DNA of 20,760 bases from DASWIG01 sp965371445. Its GTDB lineage: Bacteria; Acidobacteriota; Thermoanaerobaculia; Multivoradales; J023. Below, in pieces: positions 1 to 8,168 of the stretch (the stretch's first letter is position 1; the number at the start of each line of letters is the position of its first letter). The DNA lies in assembly GCA_965371445.1 (NCBI GenBank), contig CBDUYN010000179.1:1-20760 (forward strand), written 5' to 3'. The translations under genes and the position numbers were made by a program. Below the pieces are notes generated by a model that was given only the letters and a program-made list of their open reading frames with translations, was not told the origin of the DNA and did no database searches.

Positions 1-405
1 GAGCGCATAACACCTATGAGGCCCCCCGTTGTCAATAGCTAGATCTCCCCTAGCCCGACTTTCTGTGGTCGGTTTTGGCCCGGGAGCTCCGGCGACCGGC
101 GCAACGCCTCGGATCTGCTTGGTTTCACATCGGCGCAAGCCGTCTGCGCCAATCACCTATCGGGGCTCAGCCGCCGCGGGGTGCGGCGGTGCGGGCCACT
201 GCCGAAGTGGGTGGGACCCGGGTGGGGGGGGTGGGGGGACCCGGGTGGGCGGGGTGAGCCCGGCCAGGTGGTTCGGCTTGGAGTCGTGACTGTCTCCGTT
301 CATATGGGGGAGCGGTCGGCAAAACTGAGCCACCCTTGCCGGCGTTTTGGCGCGCGCCACAGCCGCCTGCCGAAGAGGGTGGTACCGGCGGGAGAGCGGC
401 GCTCG
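1..405. other. Non-coding stretch with G-rich repeats
   Basis: I see no convincing gene here. The reading frames that cross it are low-complexity G/P/R/A-rich and resemble no family I know. The notable content is a G-run-rich segment at about 207-254 on the plus strand, annotated separately. On the minus strand this stretch lies downstream of the decayed CHAT gene, whose stop codon is at 406-408. Confidence 0.5.
213..249 (+). repeat. 14-bp direct repeat in a G-run cluster
   Basis: The 14-mer GGGACCCGGGTGGG occurs exactly at 213-226 and again at 236-249, a 23-bp period, with further G-runs on both sides and between the copies. Each copy contains the palindrome ACCCGGGT. The cluster has more than four G-tracts of three or more within about 45 bases, so it could form a G-quadruplex on the plus strand. 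Confidence 0.7.
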
Positions 406-1000
406 CTACTGCCAGTCGCCGATGATCTGGAACGCCGCCCAGGAGAACGGGGCCGAGAAGTCCTTCAGCACGGTCTGCCCGGACTCGTCGGTCCACCGGA
501 TCGGTTCGCGCAGCAGCTCGAGCTGCGCCGAGCGTAGGGCCTCGTCCTTGGGCTCACCCGCCCGCAGATGGCGGTAGAAACGCACCATCAGCTCAGCGGT
601 GCTCTGGTCGTCGACGCTCCACAGACTGGCGGCGACGGAGCGGGTGCCGGCGTATTATGGCGACGGCCCGCCGCCAGGTTTCGACACCCCGCTCGGTCTC
701 GCCGGCCTCGATCCGAGCCCGCCCTTCCAGGTAGACGGCGAGCAACGGTTCGGAGAACGCCGGTCGCACCTTCGACTCCCACACTCCGGGATCGACGGTC
801 CAGCGGGCCGGCCGGCCCGCCCGCTCGCCGTGCAGCTCGAGAGCCCCCAGTGACGCCACCTCGTTCTCCAGCCACCACCAGTCGAAGGCCGAGGCCAGCT
901 CGCCGGTGTTCGGCACAGCCGCCGGCAGGCTCCAGGTCCCCGCCCTCGCGGGGCAACACTCTATTTCCGGGACACCGCGCCGCGCCTCGAGCGAAGACTC
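406..1000 (-). pseudogene. TPR/CHAT-domain protein remnant with internal deletion
   Basis: Two fragments in different minus-strand frames appear to be pieces of one TPR-CHAT protein. The C-terminal piece (654 down to 406) reads YAGTRSVAASLWSVDD, then STAELMVRFYRHLRAGEPKD, and ends PFSWAAFQIIGDWQ with a TAG stop; this is the canonical end of a CHAT (caspase-like) domain. The upstream piece (roughly 1000 down to 655) contains a helical stretch ending LEGRARIEAGETERGVETWRRAVAII, which looks like a TPR-type repeat. In the CHAT frame a TAA stop lies immediately before YAGT. The catalytic His/Cys part of the CHAT domain is missing and the frames do not join, so an internal deletion near 655 is the simplest reading. 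The 5' limit is approximate and no start codon could be assigned. The CHAT tail is certain; assigning the upstream piece to the same ancestral gene is inference. Confidence 0.75.
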
Positions 1001-1206
1001 GGGAATCCGGACCTGATCACGACACCGAGCGCTCAGGCGATCAGCTGCGAGTGTCCGGAGCGGACTCCGCGTGCTCGCCGGCCGCGGAGCGCCGGTCCCC
1101 TTGACACGCCTCGGCCCGGGCGTCCTGGGGTAGGTGGGCGGCTCCGCCGGAAGGCGTCCGGAGGCCAGCGTTGGGGGCCAACCTCCCAACCCCCGGGGCT
1201 TATCTG

Positions 1207-2274
1207 ATGAACGCCCAGCACGATTCTCGATCCGCTCTCCGCTCTTACCACCTGCGGGGACGGCTCTACAACTCAGAGCACACCTTGGTACTGCTGCCCG
1301 GAGAACACCTGTTGGGCAGAGCCAAGGCCAACGACTTGACCCTTCCCGTCTCCGAGGTGTCCCGGCAGCACGCTCGGCTGACCTACGACCTCGAGCCTTC
1401 GGGCGAGGCGCGATTCCGCGTCACGGACCTCGGAAGCTGCAACGGCACCTTCGTCAACGGCGAAAAGGTGACGGCGAGCGCGGTGCATGTGGGGGACGTG
1501 GTACGATTCGGACCTGTGGAGCTGCAGCTCGAAGAGATCGAGCCCGGCGACGCGGAGCTCGCCGTGGTGCTGAGACCCCGTTCCAGGACCACAGACGTCT
1601 CCCCGGCCGCCGAGGATCCGATCACCGTCGTCTGCCATGGGGCGCGCAAGGACCGGGCGTTTCTCCACCTGACGTTTCCGGAGAGCCACGTCCCCGGCCG
1701 GTCCAAGGCCATGGAAGGCCTCTACCGTGCCATGGGGACGATGGCCGACACGGACCTGCCCGTCCTGATTGAGGGCGAGACCGGGGTCGGCAAGGAATCG
1801 GTCGCGCGCACGCTCCACCTCTCCTCGCGGCGCGTGAAGGGTCCCTTTGTCGCTGTCAACTGCGCCGCGATCCCGGCCGAGCTGCTCGAGGCGGAGATGT
1901 TCGGTATCGGTGCGAATGTGGCGACCGGAGTCGAGAAGCGCCCGGGCAAGTTTCGTGAGGCCGCCGGCGGCACCCTCCTTCTCGACGAGATCGCCGAGAT
2001 GCCCGCCGGGCTCCAGGCCAAGCTGCTGCGTGCCCTGCAGGGAAAGGAGATCCAGCCTCTGGGAAGCCGTCCCGTGCGAGTCGACGTGTGGGTCCTTACC
2101 GCCACCAACCTCGACCTCATAAAAAGTGTCAGTTGCTGTAGGCTTCCTGGCCGCCTTTTTTTCGCCATTCATAGTATCTATGATGACTTCCTGATGGGGA
2201 ATCCGGAAAGGTTCCAATGCTTCGATCCAAATCCAGTCTCCAGTTCCTGCTCGGCCTGCACGCAGCTCTTTTAG
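1207..2274 (+). pseudogene. Truncated FHA-domain sigma-54-type AAA+ regulator
   Basis: The reading frame opens at ATG 1207; an earlier in-frame TTG at 1171 is less likely. Residues about 28-108 are an FHA phosphothreonine-binding domain (LLGRAKANDLTL, SRQHARL, GSCNGTFVNG). Residues about 163-304 are the first part of a sigma-54-interaction AAA+ module, with Walker A GETGVGKE (190-197) and Walker B GGTLLLDEIAE (254-264). The GAFTGA loop that contacts sigma-54 is absent; its place is taken by GIGANVATGVEKRPGKF. Family similarity stops at TATNLDL (base about 2118). The remaining roughly 50 residues are Cys/Ser-rich and unlike any AAA+ protein, so the arginine finger, sensor II and DNA-binding helix-turn-helix are missing. 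The tail overlaps the next gene in another frame. The breakpoint coincides with a drop in GC content, indicating rearrangement. Residual function as an FHA adaptor cannot be excluded. Confidence 0.8.
2169..2183. promoter_or_regulatory. Perfect inverted repeat over a possible -10 box
   Basis: TCATAG-TAT-CTATGA is a perfect 15-bp inverted repeat, 33 bp upstream of the start of the large exported protein. It overlaps TATGAT at 2179-2184, the best -10 candidate in the gap; no convincing -35 is seen 16-18 bp upstream, only a T-run. It could be an operator, or chance in an AT-richer spacer. Confidence 0.35.
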
Positions 2275-5200
2275 TAGCGGTCGCCCCGATACGCGCTGCC
2301 TCTTTTACCGACCCGATCGTCCTGCTGAGCAGCGATCCGATCGTCCTGCTGAGCGGGGATCGTGCGAGCCAGGAAACGGACCGGGCTCAGTGGCTCGCGT
2401 CCCGAGCTGGCCAGGTCTGGGTTCTCGACCCTCGTTGGTCAAGCGATCCGACACACTCGGGCATTCTGCAGTTCGAGCACCGATCGTTGCAGTCTCGGGA
2501 AGAAACGGTTGTCAAGGACACGCCCACAGGGAGGCTCGAGCTGACGCGACGTTCTTGGCCTGGCTTCGAAAACGAGAGCCCGTTTCGGGTAGTGCCTTTG
2601 CCGACGAGATTCGGGGCGACTTCCAAGCAAATCCGGAATCGGTTGATGCTGGTGCCGTTTGGAACGAACCGTATCTGGCTGATCGATCGGGAGTCTCGCC
2701 AGATCTGGCGACTGATCGATGGAGCTTGGCAAGGTCCACGAGCAGTTGGTGAGCAGGTGGAGTCTGCGGTTGCTCATCCGGGTGGTGGCCTGATCTTTAA
2801 TACTCCGCGTCATGAGCAATTCGTCTTTGCCCGGACGGATCTGCTCGGGCTCGTCGTCTCCCGCTTTGGCGAAAGAAAGAGATCGAGATTCGCCCCGCAA
2901 GACAGCATCATGAACACGTGGGTGCTGACGATGGCTGCGAACGGTGACATCGTCGCGGCGCAGAAGTACGGCGGACTCCTCAGAAGGTACGACAGTACTG
3001 GCAGGCTGCTCTGGGAACGGTTGCCGGACGCGCCAATTCTGCGTTTATTCGAGAGAGCGAGGCTTCTGGCCGAAGCGGAATTGAGGATCGATCCAGTCAC
3101 CGCTTGCTATTCCTGCAAGCGAGTCGACTTTGCAGATCTGATCACGGAGGGGCCAGACGGAAGCCTATGGATCCACTTCGGGGGCCGGTCTAGCTTGGAT
3201 CGATTCGACAGCGCTGGGAATTGGCTCGAAACCGTTTTCGTCGATCAAACAGGAGGCGATGAAGCGCGTGATGGTTCCTGGCATCCGGCAGGCGTTCTAA
3301 TATCGGACCAGAACCTCTTGACCGTTGAGCCGGAAGGACTGATCGCCTATTGGAGCGTCTCAACTACAATCCTCGAAGGTTTCGTCACTGACGAAAATAG
3401 CAATCCGGTGCACGCGGCCACCGTGGCCGTGATCGGCGAAGAACAGATGATCACGCAAATTGCGGCGAACGTCGAGGGTCGTTTTGTTGTTCGCCCTGAC
3501 TCTGCAAATGATGTGGTGAGATTGATCGTTCGTGCCGACGGATTCCAGGAAACGACCGTCGAGGGCCCCCTGAAGGACCTTCTGAGCGTACCGATCGTTC
3601 TCGAGGCTGCTCTTGTTCAGTGTATTCGCGTCGTCGATGAACGGACTCTCGGTCCGGTTCCCGACTACCGTGCCACATTGATCAGGAATCCGATTAGCGC
3701 CACCACCGTCTCTAGGATCGAAGGTATCCCGGTCGCTGTGGTCGACAACGACGGCGAAGCTTGTCTGGAAGCAAGGTGGCCACCTCCCTGGCTGATCCAA
3801 ATCGACGCACCAAGCTATGCAACTGGCGAGCTTAGAGTCCAAGAGTGGCAGAGCCAACCCGTCGAGATTCAGTTGCAAGAGGGGTCGAGGCTCGCTGTGA
3901 TCATCACGGATGACGGAGACAAGCCAGTCTCCGAGGTCAAGCTGTTGCTTCTAACCCCTGAGCAAGCCAGTGCATCGGCCCTAGCCATTTCAGATTCCCG
4001 GGTTTCGGAGACCGATAACGCCGGCCGTACCGAGTGGTCGGCTGTCGCCGAGGGCACGTACAGAATCAAGGCGACGCATCCCGACTACCTGCTGGCGGAG
4101 TGGCAAGTCGAGGTCGCCGCCGGGTCCAACGAGCAGACTTTCACCCTGAAGAGTGGCGCGACGGTCCTTTTTTCCGTCACGACGGGAAGCGGTCATCCGA
4201 TTCCGGAAGCCCGCGTTGGTCTCGATCCCAAAGGCGGAGTACGCCTATCGAGGCCTCTGGAATGTGTAACAGACGAGGCTGGCCAATGCCAAGTCCAAGC
4301 TGTACCGGTTGCTCAATACAAGGCGCACGTAGTTGCGGTGTCGTATGTCGGCAGCATCCGCAATGTCGCGGTAGATCCCGGGGAGCTGGAAGAGGAGCTC
4401 CTGATCGAGCTTCGGCGGGGGGTGCGTCTCACCGGATCTCTCCTGGGAACCGACCAGTTCGGTGACACTCGCTTCGACCTGAGCATCTTTGCTCCGGGAG
4501 CTCGAACGATTCGCGCGCCCGTAGCTCCAGATGGGACCTTCGCGGTTAACCAAGTGCCCGGCGGCACGGTGACAATAAAGGTCCGGGATCGAGACAGTCC
4601 TTTACAATTTGCCATGAAAGTCATCGAGATCTCAGAGGATGACGCGGAAACCGACGTGCTTCTGGAGCTTCCGGCGGCCCTGCTGATCCGCGGCTCGATT
4701 CGTGGAGAGGAAGGTCCGTGTACGAGATGTACTATTACGTGGCAGCAGATGTCGGCGGGCCTGACCAGGGGACGTCGCTCGTCCTCGGCCGATGCGCATG
4801 GAAGGTATGAGCTACGCCTGCCATCCGCCGGAGTCTTCGCTGTCGACGTCCAGAGCGCTGAGGGTACCTTGTTGCTTAGTGACGAGGTCGAGGTTCGAGC
4901 CAGCAGGTCCGTTGATTTCGAGATCTCGGCCTCAACCCTTTCTGGGCAGGTACACACCGCGTACGGTGATCCTGCGAGCAAGGCCCAAGTGCAGGTCTTC
5001 TTTGGCGACCTGGCGCGAGAGACTCATCGAAGCGTGGCCGACCACGAGGGTCGATACCGACTCACAGGTCTTCCACGGGGCGAGGTCCGCTTGACGGTTT
5101 CGTTGGACGGTGCGGCCGTGTCGAAGTCCCTCCACTGGGACGGCAGTGATCGCGAGATCGATCTCGTCCTCCAACGCCGACGAGTGGTGCGACTTCGACT

Positions 5201-5690
5201 GAAGGATGAAGAAACGGGGCAGCCGTTGGCAGGAGCGAGTGTCTTGGTCGTGGGAGCCGATGGCTCGGTCTCTCGATTCGTTCGCATCCGGGCCAACGAA
5301 GAGGGAGTCATCGAAGTACCGGCAATTGAGAGCGGTCCGTTGACCGTGGTCATCCAGGCTCGCGGTTACGGTCTGAAAAACCTATTCGGAATCGAGTCGG
5401 GAGAACGTCCGATTCCAGTGTCGATGCACGCTAGTGTTCGCAGCTTCACCGTGGAGGTCCGCGAGTCCTCTGGCGGACCCTGTGCCTTGGAATTGATCGG
5501 AGCGAATCGGTATCCCATGGCTCTGCATGGCGAGTATCCCCCTGGACCGGTACCGTTTACAAACAGCATGGGGTTGCTCCATGGCTTCGAGGAAGGAGAC
5601 TACTCCCTGGTGCTCCATTTCTGCGACGGACGATCTGCAAGTCAGCCGTTGCATTTGGCCGTGGGCTCGACACCGCATGTAGTGTTCTAG
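2217..5690 (+). CDS. Large exported protein: propeller-like N-terminus plus tandem carboxypeptidase-regulatory/Ig-like domains
   Basis: The 1157-residue product starts at ATG 2217 with a Shine-Dalgarno GGAAAG at 2205-2210. Residues 1-28 form a signal peptide (basic start, hydrophobic LLGLHAALLVAVA, then APIRA). Residues about 35-380 contain repeated strand motifs such as RIWLIDRESRQIWRL and GSLWIHFGG, reminiscent of a beta-propeller, with one CYSCKR pair. From residue about 385 to the end there are about nine modules spaced 81-92 residues apart (near 385, 466, 557, 649, 736, 822, 905, 990 and 1076). Several follow the pattern GxVxDxxGxPVxxAxV and GRYRLxGLPxGEVRLxV typical of CarboxypepD_reg/DUF4198-like folds. 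No catalytic domain, C-terminal anchor or sorting signal is recognised. The role is probably extracellular or periplasmic binding or structure. Codon usage is clearly less GC-biased than in neighbouring genes. The gene stands alone, directly behind the truncated regulator. Confidence 0.85.
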   Translation: MLRSKSSLQFLLGLHAALLVAVAPIRAASFTDPIVLLSSDPIVLLSGDRASQETDRAQWLASRAGQVWVLDPRWSSDPTHSGILQFEHRSLQSREETVVKDTPTGRLELTRRSWPGFENESPFRVVPLPTRFGATSKQIRNRLMLVPFGTNRIWLIDRESRQIWRLIDGAWQGPRAVGEQVESAVAHPGGGLIFNTPRHEQFVFARTDLLGLVVSRFGERKRSRFAPQDSIMNTWVLTMAANGDIVAAQKYGGLLRRYDSTGRLLWERLPDAPILRLFERARLLAEAELRIDPVTACYSCKRVDFADLITEGPDGSLWIHFGGRSSLDRFDSAGNWLETVFVDQTGGDEARDGSWHPAGVLISDQNLLTVEPEGLIAYWSVSTTILEGFVTDENSNPVHAATVAVIGEEQMITQIAANVEGRFVVRPDSANDVVRLIVRADGFQETTVEGPLKDLLSVPIVLEAALVQCIRVVDERTLGPVPDYRATLIRNPISATTVSRIEGIPVAVVDNDGEACLEARWPPPWLIQIDAPSYATGELRVQEWQSQPVEIQLQEGSRLAVIITDDGDKPVSEVKLLLLTPEQASASALAISDSRVSETDNAGRTEWSAVAEGTYRIKATHPDYLLAEWQVEVAAGSNEQTFTLKSGATVLFSVTTGSGHPIPEARVGLDPKGGVRLSRPLECVTDEAGQCQVQAVPVAQYKAHVVAVSYVGSIRNVAVDPGELEEELLIELRRGVRLTGSLLGTDQFGDTRFDLSIFAPGARTIRAPVAPDGTFAVNQVPGGTVTIKVRDRDSPLQFAMKVIEISEDDAETDVLLELPAALLIRGSIRGEEGPCTRCTITWQQMSAGLTRGRRSSSADAHGRYELRLPSAGVFAVDVQSAEGTLLLSDEVEVRASRSVDFEISASTLSGQVHTAYGDPASKAQVQVFFGDLARETHRSVADHEGRYRLTGLPRGEVRLTVSLDGAAVSKSLHWDGSDREIDLVLQRRRVVRLRLKDEETGQPLAGASVLVVGADGSVSRFVRIRANEEGVIEVPAIESGPLTVVIQARGYGLKNLFGIESGERPIPVSMHASVRSFTVEVRESSGGPCALELIGANRYPMALHGEYPPGPVPFTNSMGLLHGFEEGDYSLVLHFCDGRSASQPLHLAVGSTPHVVF
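2310..2357 (+). repeat. 24-bp tandem duplication inside the coding sequence
   Basis: Bases 2310-2333 and 2334-2357 are near-identical 24-mers encoding DPIVLLSS and DPIVLLSG, just after the predicted signal peptide cleavage site of the large exported protein. The duplication keeps the frame. It is probably a slippage product. Confidence 0.85.
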
Positions 5691-6029
5691 GGCAAGCCCA
5701 AGAATGGTGATCACGTTCCCAGAGCGCGGCCATTGTCATTAGGAGTACCATCCAAGTCGGCAAAGGGAGGCAGGCCAGGGCCTTTTCGTCTTGATTTCGT
5801 CGAAGAGAAGCGCCACTTGCAAGTCCGATGACGGATTGGAGCAGCAGATTCAACGGTCTCCGCCGCGGCTGCCGCCACGGCACGGTGGTGGCCCCCGCGG
5901 CACCCCCCCTCTGGGGCCCCGATGTGGCCGCCGTCTGGGGAGCGCCCGTGGCCGAGAATCGCTGAGAGGGGGCGTTAGAGTCCGGCTCCGACTCAGCGGT
6001 CCGAAGCGGGCGGAGGTCGGCTAGCCAGG
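5691..6029. other. Intergenic stretch between converging genes
   Basis: About 340 bp between the end of the large exported protein and the end of the oxidoreductase beta gene. I see no gene and no T-tract terminator. Composition shifts from moderate GC (to about 5860) to the very high GC of the flanking operon, which may mark the right edge of the lower-GC block. A 13-bp palindrome, CTAGCC-A-GGCTAG, at 6021-6033 spans the beta-subunit stop codon. Confidence 0.5.
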
Positions 6030-6965
6030 CTAGGCTCCTTTCCAGGAGAAGTGCTCGGCCAGCACCTCAAGCCTCTCCCAACGCTCCCGGCACTGCCGGC
6101 GGGTCGCCTCGAGGTCGATCTCGGTCTTGGTGAAGCGCCGCTGCCGCTTGTAGTACTCCTCCGGATCGGTCCAGTCGGGCTCGACGCTCAAGCGGTAGAA
6201 ACGTCCGTCGAAGACCTCGTAGAGCGGGAAGAGGCCGCAGCGCACCGCCAGGCGGACGAGATGGACCGAGTCGGCGGGCTCCGACTTCCAGCCGGTCGGG
6301 CACGGCGAGTGAATCAGGAGGAACTTGAACCCGTCGAGCTTCATCGCAGTGCGCAGCTTGCGGGCGAAGTCCTCGGGGTGGGCGATCGAAAGCGTCGCGG
6401 CGTAGGGGATGGCGTGGGCCGCCAGGATCGAGACGATGTCTTTCTTGGTCTCGCTCTTGCCGCCCGGGGTGGTCGTGGTCTTGGCGCCGAGCGGCGTGGC
6501 GGAGGAGCGCTGGCCGCCGGTGTTGCCGTAGATCTCGTTGTCGTAGCAAATGTAGAGCAGGTTCTCGTTGCGCTCGGCGGCGGCCGAGATGGTGGCCATG
6601 CCGATGTCGTAGGTGCCGCCGTCGCCGGCCCAGCAAATCACCTGGCCGGACTCGCCGTTGATGTCGCGGATCGCGGCCATGCCCGACGCAAAGGCCGGTG
6701 CCGAGGCGAAGGTCGTCGCCACCACCGGGACGCCGTAGCTCGACGTCGGGAAGCCCCCGGCCGCGACGATGCCGCAGCACGCCGGGATCGCCAGCATCGC
6801 TTTCTCGTCGAGCTCCGCGAGCACCCGGCCGAGCATCTGCAAGCCGACGCTCATGCCGCAGCCTCCGCAGTTGGTGTTTCCCGCCCTCAGCAAACACTCC
6901 TCGGTGCAGGGGACCCGGAGGCCTTGGCCACCTTCCGGGGTCGTCGCGGTCGCCGTCGTCGTCAT
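6030..6965 (-). CDS. 2-oxoacid:acceptor oxidoreductase, beta (TPP-binding) subunit
   Basis: This 311-residue protein is the thiamine-diphosphate subunit of a pyruvate-type 2-oxoacid:ferredoxin oxidoreductase, which oxidatively decarboxylates a 2-oxoacid to the acyl-CoA with release of electrons. Visible motifs are the Cys-rich N-terminus (CTEECLLRAGNTNCGGCG) that contributes an Fe-S ligand set in this family, the TPP/Mg motif starting GDGGTYDIGMATIS and continuing to YDNEIYGNTGGQ, and the pyruvate-oxidoreductase-like TPLGAKTTTTPGGK and HSPCPTGWK. The ATG at 6965 overlaps the alpha stop codon by one base (TGATG) and is preceded by GGAAAGGAAGAG, indicating translational coupling. A longer frame reaching upstream into alpha is rejected for that reason. 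The substrate (pyruvate, another 2-oxoacid or an aryl glyoxylate) cannot be fixed from sequence alone. The length is normal for the family. Confidence 0.93.
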   Translation of the reverse strand: MTTTATATTPEGGQGLRVPCTEECLLRAGNTNCGGCGMSVGLQMLGRVLAELDEKAMLAIPACCGIVAAGGFPTSSYGVPVVATTFASAPAFASGMAAIRDINGESGQVICWAGDGGTYDIGMATISAAAERNENLLYICYDNEIYGNTGGQRSSATPLGAKTTTTPGGKSETKKDIVSILAAHAIPYAATLSIAHPEDFARKLRTAMKLDGFKFLLIHSPCPTGWKSEPADSVHLVRLAVRCGLFPLYEVFDGRFYRLSVEPDWTDPEEYYKRQRRFTKTEIDLEATRRQCRERWERLEVLAEHFSWKGA

Positions 6966-8155
6966 CAGTTCTCTTCCTTTCCTGCCTCGATGCCCATCCA
7001 AAGGGGTTTCGTGGACCGCTCGCGTGACCTGAGGTCCGAGAGGACCTCTTCGACCATTGCCCGTGTCACGTCGCCGCCGCAAAGACCCGTCAGGTAGTCC
7101 TGGATCAGCAGGCCGTCCCGGCGGCCGTGAAAGATCGCCCGTACGTCCTGGTAGAAAATCCCGCCCATTCCCGCGGCGTAGTTGCGGTCGAGCACCGCGA
7201 CTTTCCTGGCCGACGCGAGGGCCGCGGCGATCTCCTCCTCCGGAAACGGACGAAACATCTTGATCTTCAAAAGCCCGACTTTTTCACCTTCGGCCCGGCG
7301 TCGCCGGACGACCTCGCGGGCGGTGGTGGCAATCGTCGCAGAAGCGATGAGAACCTCATCCGCGTCCGCGGTCTCGAACGCCTCGACGGCGCCGCCGGGA
7401 TCGCGGCCGAAGACCTCCTGGAAGACCGCGCGGCATTCTTCATAGACCTGGGGCACCCGGCGCATGGCCTGATCGATCTCGAGGCGTTGCGAGGTCGCCT
7501 CGAGAGGCCAGACGAGACCGCCCAGGGTCGTCGGCTGCTCATGACGCAGGCGGTGGGGTAGGTCAAGCGGCGGCAGATAGCGGTCGACGAGCGCCTGCTC
7601 CGGCAGCTCGGTTTCCATCTGCGTGTGCGACATGACGAAAGCGTCGAGGCAGACCATCGCCGGCAGCAGCACCCGAGGGTCCTCGGCGAGGCGAAAGGCG
7701 AGGAGCGTCATGTCGCACACTTCCTGGTTCGTCTCGCAATAGAGCTGCAGCCACGGCAGGTCTCGAAGCATCAGCGTGTCCGTTTGGTCGACCCAGATGT
7801 TCCACGGCGGGCCGAGGGTACGGTTCACAGCGATCATCACCAGCGGCGTACGGTAGAAGCCGGCTACCATGATGTTTTCCACCATGTAGGCGATGCCGTT
7901 CGACGAGCTGGCGGTAAAGGCCCGGGCGCCGGCGAGCGAAGCACCGATCGATACGCCCATGGCGCTGTGCTCGCTTTCTACCGGCACCACCCGTCCCTTC
8001 GAAAAGGGAAAGCCCGCCACGTACTCGACAATCTCGGTCTGCGGCGTGATCGGATAGATGCCGCAGGCCGTTCCCCGCGCCTTGCGGTTGGCCTCGCCGG
8101 CCACCGCCAGGGCGTAGCCGGCGGCATGGTTTCCTGTCACAAGCTCCATGGCCAT
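6965..8155 (-). CDS. 2-oxoacid:acceptor oxidoreductase, alpha subunit
   Basis: This 396-residue protein is the PYR-domain plus transketolase-C-like alpha subunit, partner of the beta subunit. It shows YPITPQTEIVEYVA, which positions the TPP pyrimidine ring, then VESEHSAMG, SSSNGIAYMVEN, and the pyruvate-oxidoreductase-type stretch NRTLGPPWNIWVDQTD. LDAFVMSHTQMETELPEQ resembles the PorA/PadG group more than the KorA group. The C-terminal half carries LLKIKMFRPFPEEEI and AVLDRNYAAGMGG. It starts at ATG 8155, 13 bp after the stop of the fused gamma gene, with GAGGAG nine bases upstream; an in-frame ATG two codons later is an alternative. The three genes form one operon. Exact substrate is undetermined. 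Confidence 0.93.
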   Translation of the reverse strand: MAMELVTGNHAAGYALAVAGEANRKARGTACGIYPITPQTEIVEYVAGFPFSKGRVVPVESEHSAMGVSIGASLAGARAFTASSSNGIAYMVENIMVAGFYRTPLVMIAVNRTLGPPWNIWVDQTDTLMLRDLPWLQLYCETNQEVCDMTLLAFRLAEDPRVLLPAMVCLDAFVMSHTQMETELPEQALVDRYLPPLDLPHRLRHEQPTTLGGLVWPLEATSQRLEIDQAMRRVPQVYEECRAVFQEVFGRDPGGAVEAFETADADEVLIASATIATTAREVVRRRRAEGEKVGLLKIKMFRPFPEEEIAAALASARKVAVLDRNYAAGMGGIFYQDVRAIFHGRRDGLLIQDYLTGLCGGDVTRAMVEEVLSDLRSRERSTKPLWMGIEAGKEEN

Positions 8156-8168
8156 CGTTTGCGGCTCC

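Noticed and set aside
2119..2163. T-run after the truncated regulator as an intrinsic terminator
   Set aside because: Only about three base pairs can form before the T-run (GGC/GCC), too weak for a terminator stem.
2100..5860. Insertion sequence or transposon
   Set aside because: No transposase, terminal inverted repeats or target-site duplication are visible at either edge; recombination or deletion is as likely.
6051..7097. 348-codon plus-strand open frame antisense to the beta subunit
   Set aside because: Low-complexity shadow; the minus strand has the TPP-binding motif and operon context.
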